Positions 16,186 to 24,304 of a DNA stretch of 47,348 nt are shown in pieces. Location of the stretch: NCBI GenBank assembly GCA_964619265.1, contig CAZUCE010000034.1:1-47348 (forward strand), read 5' to 3'. Each line of letters opens with the position of its first letter. Positions within the stretch are counted from its first letter, which is position 1. Below the pieces are notes generated by a model that made no database searches, was not told the DNA's origin, and saw nothing but the letters and a program-made list of their open reading frames with translations. Made by a program: the position numbers and the translations under genes. Source of the stretch: CAZUCE01 sp964619265. Its GTDB lineage: Bacteria > Planctomycetota > UBA1135 > GCA-002686595.

Positions 16186-16685
16186 AGAAAAGAAGTCTTC
16201 GAGAGCGAGCGAGCGGTATCAGAGGATCGGGAAGACCCGGCCAAGAGGCCCGGCGGGCCCATTATCCCAGGATTGCATCTGGAGAAACCCTCTTGACAAA
16301 GACGTTTTCCACATCGGTTGTGGATAGCTAAATCGCGGGGGAGAGCCGAGCGTCGCAGAGCCCTTCGGCACGGGGAACGCCGCCGCTCCGTGCGCCAGAA
16401 AAACCCAATAAACGCCTGGCACGTAACATCTTAACGGATTTCACCGGCTTCCAGGGAGCAAACCGCGGAGTGGGCGGTGGTTCCCTCAACCTACCTGGAT
16501 CCTCCAGGCAACCCGGCGAGGCATCCCCGGGGAAGGGCGCTCCTCAAGTTATCCACAGAACGCTTTGGGGCCCCAAAAACAGGCCCCGCCGCGGCCCTCC
16601 AGGCCCAGTAACGGAGCCCGGTCGGGCCGGATTCCGGCCCGCCGCCCTCGGCTCGCGGCCCCAGCTCCCTAGACTTCGCCCTCCC
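16186..16685. other. 500-bp gene-free region with DnaA-box-like sites
   Basis: No credible gene is seen between the divergent GNAT lipoprotein and lptB. TTATCCACA, the classical DnaA box, is at 16549-16557. TTTTCCACA (16305-16313) fits the looser TTWTNCACA form, and the reverse strand of 16319-16327 reads CTATCCACA, one mismatch away. A locally A/T-richer stretch lies at about 16388-16440 between the sites. TTGACA at 16293-16298 looks like a -35 hexamer but has no -10 at proper spacing. It could be a replication origin or a DnaA-regulated promoter region; neither is established. Confidence 0.4.
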
Positions 16686-17471
16686 ATGGCCACCTCGACG
16701 CGTCACCGCAGAACTCGACAGGACTCCCTACCCGACGAGCCGGAAGCTCTGCTCGAGGTCCGCGAATTGGTGAAAACCTACGGCGGCCGGCGGGTCGTAG
16801 ACGGGGTTTCGTTCCACGTCGAGCCGGGAGAAATCGTCGGTCTGCTCGGGCCGAACGGCGCCGGAAAGACGACCAGCTTCCGAATGACCGTCGGCCTGAT
16901 CCGGCCGGATGCCGGCACCGTGCTGCTCAACGGAGTCGAGTGCTCGCGGCTGCCCATGTTCCGGCGCGCCCGCCTGGGAATGGGCTATCTGCCCCAGGAG
17001 CCGAGCATTTTTCGGCGCCTCGGGGTGCGCGACAACCTGCTCGCGGTCCTCGAGACCACCCAGCTCTCGCGCCGGGAGCGCAGAGCTCGCTGCGACGAAC
17101 TGATCGACGAACTCGACCTCTCGCACCTGGGCAATGCGGCCGCCGAGACCCTCTCGGGAGGCGAGCGCCGGCGGCTCGAGATCAGCCGGGCCCTGGCCAC
17201 GGACCCGTCCCTGTTGCTCCTGGACGAGCCGTTTGCCGGCGTGGACCCGATTGCTGTCGAGGAAATCCGCGGGATCGTCACCAAGCTCCGGGAGAGCGGC
17301 ATCGGCATCCTCATCACGGACCACAACGTTCGCGAAACCCTGCTCTCCACCGATCGCGCCTACATCATCCACCAGGGTCACATCCTGCGCGAGGGCACGA
17401 CCGACGAGCTGATCAACGACGAGGAGGTGCGGCGGGTGTACCTCGGGCACAGCTTCGAAGTTGGGCTCTGA
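16686..17471 (+). CDS. lptB: LPS export ABC transporter ATP-binding protein LptB
   Basis: LptB is the cytoplasmic ATPase that drives LptFG extraction of lipopolysaccharide from the inner membrane. The 261-residue protein shows Walker A GPNGAGKTT, the Q-loop GYLPQEPSIFRRLGVRDNL typical of LptB, the signature LSGGERRRLEISRAL, Walker B LLLLDEPFAGVDP, and the H-loop ITDHNVRETL. The LptB-like ending (GHILREGTTDELINDEEVRRVYLGHSF) supports this over other ABC families. ATG 16686 is chosen because it lies just before the conserved core; upstream sequence is not family-like. The partners lptF, lptG, lptA and lptC are not in the window. Confidence 0.92.
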   Translation: MATSTRHRRTRQDSLPDEPEALLEVRELVKTYGGRRVVDGVSFHVEPGEIVGLLGPNGAGKTTSFRMTVGLIRPDAGTVLLNGVECSRLPMFRRARLGMGYLPQEPSIFRRLGVRDNLLAVLETTQLSRRERRARCDELIDELDLSHLGNAAAETLSGGERRRLEISRALATDPSLLLLDEPFAGVDPIAVEEIRGIVTKLRESGIGILITDHNVRETLLSTDRAYIIHQGHILREGTTDELINDEEVRRVYLGHSFEVGL

Positions 17472-17676
17472 GCCCGGAGCCGGGCCGCTCCAATCCTCCG
17501 GGAACGGGTCCCCTGAGGGCCCATCGCGAACGGGCCTGCGGCCCGGGCCCTAGGCCGAGGCCGGCGATAGACCCCGAAGTGGCCGACAGGAAGGCTCATC
17601 GCTATCCTGTTACGCCCGAAATGCGGTTTTGCCGCTTTGTTCCCGCCAGCCCGAGCCCCCACCGCCCGGATCCCCG

Positions 17677-18429
17677 ATGAATCTCGTCGCCTGCGTCAAG
17701 CGCGTCCCCACCACCGACTCCGAGCCCCTGGTCGGCGGGGACGGCACCTCGATCGATCCCGCGAGCCTCAAGTACGAGCTCTCCTTTTACGACCACGTTG
17801 CGCTGGAGCAAGCGGTCCAGCTAAAAGAAGCCGGCGGCGGAGAAGTGACCGCGCTTTCGATGGGCCCGGCCGAGACCGACAAGGAACTGCGCGAGTGCCT
17901 GGCGAAGGGCGCGGACAAGGCGGTGTTGCTGCAGGACGACACCTGGGCCGTGCGCGATGCACTCGCGACCGCGAAGGCACTGTCCGCCAAGATCAGCGAC
18001 CTCGGCGCCGATCTGGTGCTGTGCGGCCGCGTCGCAACCGATCGCGACAACGCATCGGTCGGTCCGATGATGGCTTCGCTGCTCGGCTGGGCTTGCGTGA
18101 CCGATGTCCTCGAGCTCAGCGTCGAAGGCGGCAAGGGCCTCGCCAAGCGCGAAGGTGACGACGGCATCGAGTCGTTTGAGTTCGCGTTGCCGGCGGTCAT
18201 CACCTGTCAAAAGGGGCTGGCCGAACCGCGCTACGCGGGACTGAAAGGGATCATGGCCGCCAAGAAGAAGCCGATCGACACCTCGGAGGCTCCGGCCGCC
18301 GAGAGCCAGGCCAAGATCGTCAGCTTGAGCCCGCCGCCCGCGCGCGCCGAGGGTCGCATCGTCGGAGAAGGCGCCGCCGCCGTTCCGGCTCTGATGGAAG
18401 CGCTTCGCAACGAAGCCAAAGCGCTCTGA
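17677..18429 (+). CDS. etfB: Electron transfer flavoprotein subunit beta
   Basis: EtfB is the small subunit of the FAD/AMP-containing electron carrier that accepts electrons from acyl-CoA and related dehydrogenases. The 250 residues match family length. Conserved features are the N-terminus MNLVACVKRVPTTDSEP, LKYELSFYDHVALEQAVQLKE, the AMP-site region VTALSMGPAETDKELRECLAKGADKAVLL, LVLCGRVATDRDNASVGPMMASLLGW, and LPAVITCQKGLAEPRYAGLKGIMAAKKKPI, the EtfB recognition loop. The start ATG 17677 follows from the family N-terminus. The alpha subunit follows 33 bp downstream, so the two subunits are made together. Confidence 0.96.
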   Translation: MNLVACVKRVPTTDSEPLVGGDGTSIDPASLKYELSFYDHVALEQAVQLKEAGGGEVTALSMGPAETDKELRECLAKGADKAVLLQDDTWAVRDALATAKALSAKISDLGADLVLCGRVATDRDNASVGPMMASLLGWACVTDVLELSVEGGKGLAKREGDDGIESFEFALPAVITCQKGLAEPRYAGLKGIMAAKKKPIDTSEAPAAESQAKIVSLSPPPARAEGRIVGEGAAAVPALMEALRNEAKAL

Positions 18430-18462
18430 GCCCCTCCCGCCCAACGAACAACACCCAGAGCC

Positions 18463-19404
18463 ATGTCCAAAATCGTCGTACTCGTTGAACACATCGGTGG
18501 CGCCGCGAAGCGCGCCAGCCTAGAGGCGCTCGGCGCCGCCAAGTCCCTGTCCGGCGAGGTCATCGCCGTCGTCCATGGCGAAGGCGCAGCCTCCGTCGCG
18601 GGCACCCTTGACGCCTCGGCTGCCATCGCCCTGGAAGGCGCCGGCAAGAGCCCCGACGGGCTTGCCGCCGACGTCGCGCAAATCGTCCGCGACCAGGGCG
18701 CAAAGGCGCTGCTCTCGGCCGCCACCGGCACCGGGCGCGACGTCATGCCTCGCGCCGCCGCACTGCTTGAGTCCACGCTGTTCAGCGACTGCACCGGCCT
18801 CGAAGCCGCAGGCGACGCCTACCGCGTCACCCGCCCCTGGCTGGCCGGCAAGCTGATCGCCACACTCGAGAGCACCGCTCCGGTGATGTGTGCCACCTTG
18901 CGCCGCAATACGTTCGCTCCGGTCGAGCCCGGCTCGGCCACGGTCACCGCGGCCGACGCCTCCACCGACTTTAAGGCGGTCCTCAAGGACATCGCTGCGA
19001 AGGCCGCGGACAAGCTGGACGTCTCGGAAGCCCCGGTCGTCGTCTCCGGCGGTCGCGGCCTCCAAGCGGCCGAGCACTTCTCGCTGCTCGAGGATCTCGC
19101 CGCCGCGTTCGGCAACGCCGCGGTCGGTGCGAGCCGCGCGGTGGTCGACGCCGGTTGGCGCCCCCACGGCGAGCAGGTTGGGCAAACCGGCAAGACCGTC
19201 TCGCCTGGCCTCTACATCGCGGTCGGCATCTCGGGCGCGATTCAACACCTGGCGGGCATGAAGACTTCAAAGGTCATTGTCGCGATCAACAAGGACAAGG
19301 ATGCGCCGATCTTCAAACTCGCCGACTACGGCCTGGTGGGCGACGCCTTCGAGATCCTGCCCGCGTTGACCGAGGCCGTTCGGGCCGCGCGGGCTGAAGG
19401 CTGA
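18463..19404 (+). CDS. etfA: Electron transfer flavoprotein subunit alpha
   Basis: EtfA forms the heterodimer with EtfB and binds the redox-active FAD. The protein has 313 residues. The N-terminal domain (KIVVLVEHIGGAAKRASLEALGAAKSL, ALLSAATGTGRDVMPRAAALLES) is followed by the FAD-binding domain with VVVSGGRGLQAAEHFSLLEDLAAAFGNAAVGASRAVVDAGW, QVGQTGKTVSPGLYIAVGISGAIQHLAGMKTSKVIVAINKDKDAPIFKLADYGLVGD. All family signatures are intact, so a working flavoprotein is expected. A strong hairpin terminator follows at 19431. Confidence 0.97.
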   Translation: MSKIVVLVEHIGGAAKRASLEALGAAKSLSGEVIAVVHGEGAASVAGTLDASAAIALEGAGKSPDGLAADVAQIVRDQGAKALLSAATGTGRDVMPRAAALLESTLFSDCTGLEAAGDAYRVTRPWLAGKLIATLESTAPVMCATLRRNTFAPVEPGSATVTAADASTDFKAVLKDIAAKAADKLDVSEAPVVVSGGRGLQAAEHFSLLEDLAAAFGNAAVGASRAVVDAGWRPHGEQVGQTGKTVSPGLYIAVGISGAIQHLAGMKTSKVIVAINKDKDAPIFKLADYGLVGDAFEILPALTEAVRAARAEG

Positions 19405-19430
19405 GCGAAAGCTACCCCCAGGCAGATTCG

Positions 19431-19475
19431 GCGCGGGCCGGTCGTCTCAAAGACGGCCGGCCCGCGCTGCGTTTT
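19431..19475 (+). terminator. Intrinsic terminator after etfA
   Basis: A 17-bp stem (19431-19447 with 19451-19467, one G-T pair) closes a CAA loop and is followed by TGCGTTTT. It matches in design the 17-bp terminator after groEL. Confidence 0.85.
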
Positions 19476-19532
19476 GGAGCAAATTCCCATCCACGCGCTG
19501 TACGGTCCACGGGCAGGCCCATCCCGGCTGGC

Positions 19533-20225
19533 TTGACTGTTCCGTCTCCCTTGCATCCTCGAATCCAACGCCCGCTCCGACGTGCCCTCGTGCTCGGCGG
19601 CCTACTTGCCCTCGTCCCGATCGCCTGCGACCTGTGGATCTCTCTGACGACGGAAGTGCATCGCGACCCAGCCGCGATCCCCAAGGCTCCGGTTGCCCTG
19701 GTGCTGGGAACTTCCCGTCTCCACCAGGGCCGAATGAACCGCTTCTACACGGCCCGACTCGAAGCTGCGCGCGATCTGTTCCATGCCGGCGCGGTACGCG
19801 GGATCCTGGTGAGCGGCGACCACGGCCACACGGACTACGACGAACCCGGTTCGATGCGGCAGGACTTGATCCAGCTTGGCGTTCCCGGGGAGTTCATCAC
19901 CCAGGACCATGCGGGCTTTCGAACGCTCGATTCGATCGTGCGTGCGCGCGAAGTGTTTGGGCTCGAGCAGGTGATCCTCGTCTCGCAACCCTTCCACGCC
20001 GAGCGCGGCGTGTTTCTGGCTCGGCACGCCGGGCTCGAGGCTCACGCTTTCGGGGCCCACGACCCGGGGCTTCGCTCATGGCTAAAAGTGCGCGCGCGAG
20101 AAGTTGGCGCGCGAACCCTCGCGGTTTTTGACGTGCTGACCGGCAAGGGCCCGCGCTTCCTAGGTCCGCCCGAGACGGTTGCGCTGCGACCCGACCAGGA
20201 TCCCGGGCAGGATCCTGGCCCGTGA
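19533..20225 (+). CDS. SanA/YdcF-like (DUF218) membrane-anchored protein
   Basis: This protein of about 230 residues has an N-terminal membrane helix (RALVLGGLLALVPIACDLWISL). The DUF218 core follows: VALVLGTSRLHQGRMNRFYTARLEAARDLFHAG, ILVSGDHGHTDYDEPGSMRQDLIQLGVP, ITQDHAGFRTLDSIVRAREVF, and VILVSQPFHAERGVFLARHAGLEAHAFG. The RxxxA and SGD motifs are those of SanA, a protein linked to envelope barrier function in enteric bacteria; its biochemical activity is not settled. The start is uncertain: TTG 19533 gives the length quoted, and TTG 19551 is an alternative. It follows the etf terminator, so it probably has its own promoter. Confidence 0.8.
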   Translation: MTVPSPLHPRIQRPLRRALVLGGLLALVPIACDLWISLTTEVHRDPAAIPKAPVALVLGTSRLHQGRMNRFYTARLEAARDLFHAGAVRGILVSGDHGHTDYDEPGSMRQDLIQLGVPGEFITQDHAGFRTLDSIVRAREVFGLEQVILVSQPFHAERGVFLARHAGLEAHAFGAHDPGLRSWLKVRAREVGARTLAVFDVLTGKGPRFLGPPETVALRPDQDPGQDPGP

Positions 20226-20413
20226 CCAACTCGGGGGAGACCCGATGGAATTCGAGGCCTCGGGGAGCACTCCCCAGGGCCATCTATTGGACCCTGGCGC
20301 CCGTCCAAAGCTGCTGAGAGCAACCTCCGGTCGGCGATCGGCTAGGCTCCCTCTTCCTTCGCTTCTCCAGCTCGGATCGCGAAGCGTCCGACCGATTTCC
20401 TGAACGCCTTCCC

Positions 20414-21982
20414 ATGCAGTACCGCACGCTCACTTCCCTCGCTGGATCGGGGGTTTTGCTCGGCGCTCTCACCGCCTGCTCCAGCGGCGGCGACGACGAC
20501 ACCGGCCCCGGCACCCCGCCCAGCGGCGACGGACCCGATCCGTTGTTTGCCGCCCAGTGGCACCACGACAATACGGGCCAAAACGGCGGCACCGCCGGCG
20601 AAGATGCCCGCACGCCAGAAGCCTGGGCGCTTGGCGTCGACGGCACCGGCTCGCGCATCTCCATCGTCGACAATGGGCTCCAGCTCGGCCACCCCGACTT
20701 GCTCGGAAACGCGGTCCCGAACGGTTCGAAGAGTTTCACCGGCGGAGGCGTCGATCCGGGCCCCGGTGACCACGGCACCGCCTGCGCCGGCGTCGCGAAC
20801 GCGATCCGCGAAAACGCGATCGGCGGACTCGGATCCGCGCCAGCCGCTGAGTTGATCGGGCTCAATCTCCTGCTCAACAACACGCTCGCCAACCAGATCG
20901 ACGCGATGACGTTCGACAACCAGAACGTCACGGTCAGCTCGAACTCGTGGGGCCCCCCCGACACCCAAGGCGTCCTCGAAGCCTCGCCCGCGGTTTGGCG
21001 GAGCGCCGTCGATGACGGTGTCACCCTCGGACGCGGCGGTCTCGGCACCATCTACACCTGGGCCTGCGGCAATGGGGCTACCTCCTCTGGCACCCTGGTC
21101 GACAACTCCAACTACGACGGCTACGCCAACTACTACGGCGTGATCGCCGTGTCCGCGGTCGGCGACAGGGGCCGCCAAGCGTTCTACTCCGAAGACGGAG
21201 CCAACGTCTGGATCGCAGCTCCGTCCGAGGGCAACTCGGGCCAGGCGATCACCACTACCGACCTGGTCGGCTCCTCCGGATTCAACACCGGGGCGAGCAG
21301 TTCGGACTACGAAGATCCGGCCTACACGAATACGTTCAATGGGACGTCGTCCTCGACGCCCCTCGTGTCGGGCGTCGTCGCCCTGATGGTCGATGCGAAC
21401 CCGAACCTGACCTGGAGCGACGTGCGCGTCATCCTCGCTCAGACGGCTCGCATGAACGACCCCGCCGACGCCGACTGGACCACGAACGGCGCCGGCTTCA
21501 GCATCAACCACGCTTACGGATTCGGCGTCGTGGACGCGGCCGCCGCGGTCACAGCCGCACAGACTTGGACCAGCCTGACTCCGCTCATCACCGAGGGCAT
21601 CGCCGATTTCCCGGTGAACGAGCCGATCACGGACAACGACCCAACTCCGGTCACGATTCCGATCTCTGTCAGCGGCGCGACAATCAACGAGCTCGAGTAC
21701 GTCCACGTGTACGTTGACATTCCCGACCACGACTTCTGGCCCGACCTCGAAATCGAAATCACCAGCCCGGCCGGCACGGTTTCGCGCTTGGCAACCCCGC
21801 ACGCCGCGGTAACCGCCTCAGAAAACCTCGTGCTTCCGCGCATGGAAGACTGGCGCTTCGGGGTCGCCCGCTGCCTGGGTGAAGGCGTCAATGGGACCTG
21901 GACGATCACCGTTCGCGACCTGGTTGGCGGACTGACCGGGACCGTCGATTCCGTCCGCCTCGAGTTCTTCGGCCGCCCGTAA
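20414..21982 (+). CDS. Lipoprotein subtilisin/kexin-like serine protease with P-domain, lacking a prodomain
   Basis: This 522-residue S8 protease has a lipoprotein signal ending LGALTAC (Cys22). The catalytic triad is visible: Asp86 in SIVDNGLQLGHPDL, His120 in GDHGTACAGV and Ser312 in NGTSSSTPLVSGVVALM, with oxyanion Asn220 in WACGNG. Residues from about 385 form a proprotein-convertase P-domain (INELEYVHVYVDIPDHDFWPDLEIEITSP, WTITVRDLVGGLTGTVDSVRLEF). The mature part begins directly with DPLFAAQWHHDNTGQNGG, the usual first residues after a prodomain in this group, only ~20 residues after the lipid cysteine. No prodomain is encoded here; the neighbouring gene at 22033 may supply one. It probably works at the envelope surface or in the periplasm. 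Confidence 0.92.
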   Translation: MQYRTLTSLAGSGVLLGALTACSSGGDDDTGPGTPPSGDGPDPLFAAQWHHDNTGQNGGTAGEDARTPEAWALGVDGTGSRISIVDNGLQLGHPDLLGNAVPNGSKSFTGGGVDPGPGDHGTACAGVANAIRENAIGGLGSAPAAELIGLNLLLNNTLANQIDAMTFDNQNVTVSSNSWGPPDTQGVLEASPAVWRSAVDDGVTLGRGGLGTIYTWACGNGATSSGTLVDNSNYDGYANYYGVIAVSAVGDRGRQAFYSEDGANVWIAAPSEGNSGQAITTTDLVGSSGFNTGASSSDYEDPAYTNTFNGTSSSTPLVSGVVALMVDANPNLTWSDVRVILAQTARMNDPADADWTTNGAGFSINHAYGFGVVDAAAAVTAAQTWTSLTPLITEGIADFPVNEPITDNDPTPVTIPISVSGATINELEYVHVYVDIPDHDFWPDLEIEITSPAGTVSRLATPHAAVTASENLVLPRMEDWRFGVARCLGEGVNGTWTITVRDLVGGLTGTVDSVRLEFFGRP

Positions 21983-22032
21983 CGCCGGGCTCCCTTCGCT
22001 CCCGCCACGCAACACACACCCCACGTCTAGTC

Positions 22033-22713
22033 ATGAAGCTCCTCCCCCTCGCCGTCTTGGGCCTTGGCCTATGCGCCTGCCGACAGGAGGCGACCCAATC
22101 GTCCGTGCTCGAATCCGGCAACAGCGCCCGCAACCTGTCTGACACGGAACTCCCGCCGGAAATGTACGACCGATCCGCGCCTCTGAAGCAGGACGCCGCG
22201 CCCGAGCCCGTCGGCCATTGGTTCGACGGCGACCGTCGTCGCGACCTCTATCTAACCGGCGGCCTCGTCGCCGAAGTCGGCCCGACGGAAGCCGGTGCGA
22301 CCCGCCTGCGCAGCCTGCGTCCCGAAGCGGAAGAAGTAGCTAACGCTCAATCCGGCGTTCGCCTTTGGAACATCGAGGCCAACACCCTCGATGTCGTCCA
22401 AGAACTCAGCTCCACAGAAGGCGAAGGTGGTTTCTCCCCGGTCTTCCATGAAGGCGCGGGCGAACTGGCCGGCCGCTGCGCCCTGACCGGCGGCATCGTC
22501 GTGCGTTTCCCGCGCGGCACCACCGACGAGCAGATCAGCGCGTTCCTCGCCGAGGAGAACCTGGCTGGAGAGCGCATCGGCAACCTAGGAACCAGCTGGT
22601 CGATCGAATCCGAACCCGGTCTCGCAAGCCTCGAGTTGGCCAACCGCCTACACGAACTTGAGATCACCGAATACGCCTCCCCGAACGTCTGGCGCGAAGT
22701 CTCGACGCGCTGA
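22033..22713 (+). CDS. Lipoprotein resembling a stand-alone subtilase prodomain (inhibitor/chaperone)
   Basis: This 226-residue protein has a lipoprotein signal (MKLLPLAVLGLGLCAC, Cys16). The last ~75 residues have the shape of the N-terminal prodomain found fused to many fervidolysin/kexin-like subtilases: GIVVRFPRGTTDEQISAFLAEENLAGERIG, then a strand (TSWSIESEPG), then SLELANRLHELEITEYASPN. In fused enzymes this ...EYAxPN ending is followed almost at once by the NDPLFxxQW start of the protease, which is exactly how the upstream protease begins. The gene is 50 bp after the protease stop, on the same strand. It could fold or inhibit the protease in trans. The middle region (residues 40-150) is not recognised. 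Confidence 0.7.
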   Translation: MKLLPLAVLGLGLCACRQEATQSSVLESGNSARNLSDTELPPEMYDRSAPLKQDAAPEPVGHWFDGDRRRDLYLTGGLVAEVGPTEAGATRLRSLRPEAEEVANAQSGVRLWNIEANTLDVVQELSSTEGEGGFSPVFHEGAGELAGRCALTGGIVVRFPRGTTDEQISAFLAEENLAGERIGNLGTSWSIESEPGLASLELANRLHELEITEYASPNVWREVSTR

Positions 22714-22726
22714 CGTCGCAAACAGT

Positions 22727-22752
22727 CCCGCCTACCAGCGGTGGTAGGCGGG
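22727..22752. terminator. Bidirectional hairpin between convergent genes
   Basis: CCCGCCTACCA (22727-22737) pairs perfectly with TGGTAGGCGGG (22742-22752) around a GCGG loop. It overlaps the last codons and stop of the minus-strand thioesterase and lies 13 bp after the plus-strand lipoprotein stop. There is no T-run. Confidence 0.6.
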
Positions 22753-23199
22753 GTGTCCTTCGCGTACCGCGACGAACAATCCGGTCATCGTCGCGGTGAC
22801 CTTCTCGCCAGCGATCAGCTCGCCGGCAACCTCGGCCCGATCCCCCTCGCACAGGACCACGCGAGCGCGTAGGAGCAGCTCGACATCGGTGGGCGTCGGA
22901 CGCTTGAGTTCGATACCGTAGCGAGCGGTCACCGTGCACGGAGGGGTGGATTCACCACGTTCCTCCATCAGGCGGTGCGCAGCGGCCCAATTGCCGTGGC
23001 AGTCGAGGAGCGCGCCGCAAATGCCGCCGTTCAGCATGCCTGGAAAAGCCTCATGATGAGCACTCGGGCGCCAGCGGGCGACCAGCTCACCGGCTTCCAC
23101 GAACGAACGAATGCGCAAGCCCTGCTCGTTGGCTGGGCCGCATCCGAAACAACGGTTGGTTGGAGCAAAGCGCTCTTGGATCGAGAGTTCGCCGGTCAT
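22732..23199 (-). CDS. Hotdog-fold thioesterase (PaaI-like)
   Basis: This 155-residue protein has the hotdog thioesterase pattern: NRCFGCGPANEQGLRIR at the N-terminus, WRPSAHHEAFPGMLNGGICGALLDCHGNWAA forming the active-site helix, CTVTARYGIELKRPTPTDVELLLRARVV, and a final strand (KVTATMTGLFVAVREGH). Such enzymes hydrolyse acyl-CoA or related thioesters; the substrate here is unknown. The ATG at 23199 is chosen because it overlaps the methyltransferase stop in an ATGA arrangement, which indicates translational coupling. The pairing suggests both act on one pathway, but no specific metabolite can be named. Confidence 0.85.
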   Translation of the reverse strand: MTGELSIQERFAPTNRCFGCGPANEQGLRIRSFVEAGELVARWRPSAHHEAFPGMLNGGICGALLDCHGNWAAAHRLMEERGESTPPCTVTARYGIELKRPTPTDVELLLRARVVLCEGDRAEVAGELIAGEKVTATMTGLFVAVREGHPAYHRW

Positions 23200-24047
23200 T
23201 GGAGAGGACGTCGAGCGGTGAAGCAGACCTGGATGGGCGTATAGAAGCGGGAGTCCGGATTGGCGCGACGTTCGTTCCATTCTTCGGCGAAGTTCTCGCG
23301 CTCCGCCGGGCTCAACAAGCCCTGGTCCACCATCGCACTCGAGTGATACAGGAAGAACTCCTCGGCCCAGGCCCAAATCAGACTCCCCGGTTCGCCGCAA
23401 CGCACCACCGGATCGACCGACTCAACTTCTAGACCTGCCGCTCTCAGAAACTCCGGTATCCGCCCGGCGACAAACGCGTCGCCGCCGCGGTCCGCAAACC
23501 ACTTTCGCATGGTGGCGACCACGCGCACGAAGCCCTCGCTGCGTGGGTACAGCGAAATTCCCTCGTGGTTGTAGTCGACGAGCACCGCTCGCCCTCCCGG
23601 TTTCAGCCAACCCGCCAATCGCGCCACGATCGCGCCCGGATCGCTGGGAAAAGTGAGCATCCAGCGGGCAAACACACCATCGACCGCTTCAGGGAGTTCG
23701 CAAGTTTCCAGCAGGGTGTGCTCGATCTGCACGTTGTTCCAGGACTGGCGCTCCACGGCCTCGCGCAACTCGGTCAAGTAGCGCTCTTCGCCATCGATGG
23801 CGATCACACGCCCGTTCGCCCCAACGCAGTCTCGCAACTGTGGCACGACAAAGCCCGGGCCACAGCCCGCGTCGACAACCGTGGCGCCAGGTTCGAGCTG
23901 GAGCTTGTCAACCCACTCCGAAGTCTCCGCAGCCCAGGTGTCTTGCTGTCGCCTAAGCCGCTGAAGCTCGGCCGCCTCTACGCCGAGCACGTAGCCGCGG
24001 CCCGCATTGGTTGCCGGTTTCTCCAAATTCGAAGCCTGGTCGTTCAT
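23196..24047 (-). CDS. Class I SAM-dependent methyltransferase
   Basis: This 283-residue Rossmann-fold methyltransferase shows motif I VVDAGCGPGFVVPQL, the acidic residue after strand 2 (VIAIDGEERYL), and the post-I region FARWMLTFPSDPGAIVARLAGWLKPGGRAVLVDYNHEG. The C-terminal ~100 residues (SLIWAWAEEFFLYHSSAMVDQGLLSP) would form the substrate cap. ATG 24047 is used; GTG 24056, three codons upstream, is possible and sits closer to a GGGAGG. The stop overlaps the next gene's start by 4 bp. The substrate cannot be inferred. A 257-bp non-coding region separates it from the divergent beta-helix gene. Confidence 0.88.
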   Translation of the reverse strand: MNDQASNLEKPATNAGRGYVLGVEAAELQRLRRQQDTWAAETSEWVDKLQLEPGATVVDAGCGPGFVVPQLRDCVGANGRVIAIDGEERYLTELREAVERQSWNNVQIEHTLLETCELPEAVDGVFARWMLTFPSDPGAIVARLAGWLKPGGRAVLVDYNHEGISLYPRSEGFVRVVATMRKWFADRGGDAFVAGRIPEFLRAAGLEVESVDPVVRCGEPGSLIWAWAEEFFLYHSSAMVDQGLLSPAERENFAEEWNERRANPDSRFYTPIQVCFTARRPLQ

Positions 24048-24304
24048 AGCAAGCACAGCTTAGTCCGCCTCCCACGACATCGCTGCATGTACCAGGAAAT
24101 GTGAAGAACACAGGGAATTGTGCGGCACGCAACAAGCCCATTCTCCTGGCGATTCTGAGAATCTCCCGGGATTTAGCGCCCAACCACAGGCGACATCACG
24201 CCAACCGTCACCGAGGGGATCGATTCGGCAGTCGGAAGAGTTCCGAAAGCGATGTGGATTTCGATCTCCGAGTCAACTCACGAATTCTCCCAAGAGTCTC
24301 ACCC

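Noticed and set aside
16470..16685. N-terminal extension of LptB
   Set aside because: The frame stays open upstream of ATG 16686, but the extra residues are Pro/Gly/Arg-rich and unlike the family, and they would cover the DnaA-box-like site.
20342..21802. Minus-strand frame of 486 codons opposite the S8 protease
   Set aside because: It is Arg/Gly/Val-rich shadow sequence; the protease shows its whole triad on the plus strand.
24122..24138. Sigma54-like promoter before the beta-helix gene
   Set aside because: GG-N10-GC spacing is met (GGCACG at the -24 element), but the -12 element reads AAGC, not TTGC, and no sigma54 activator is adjacent.
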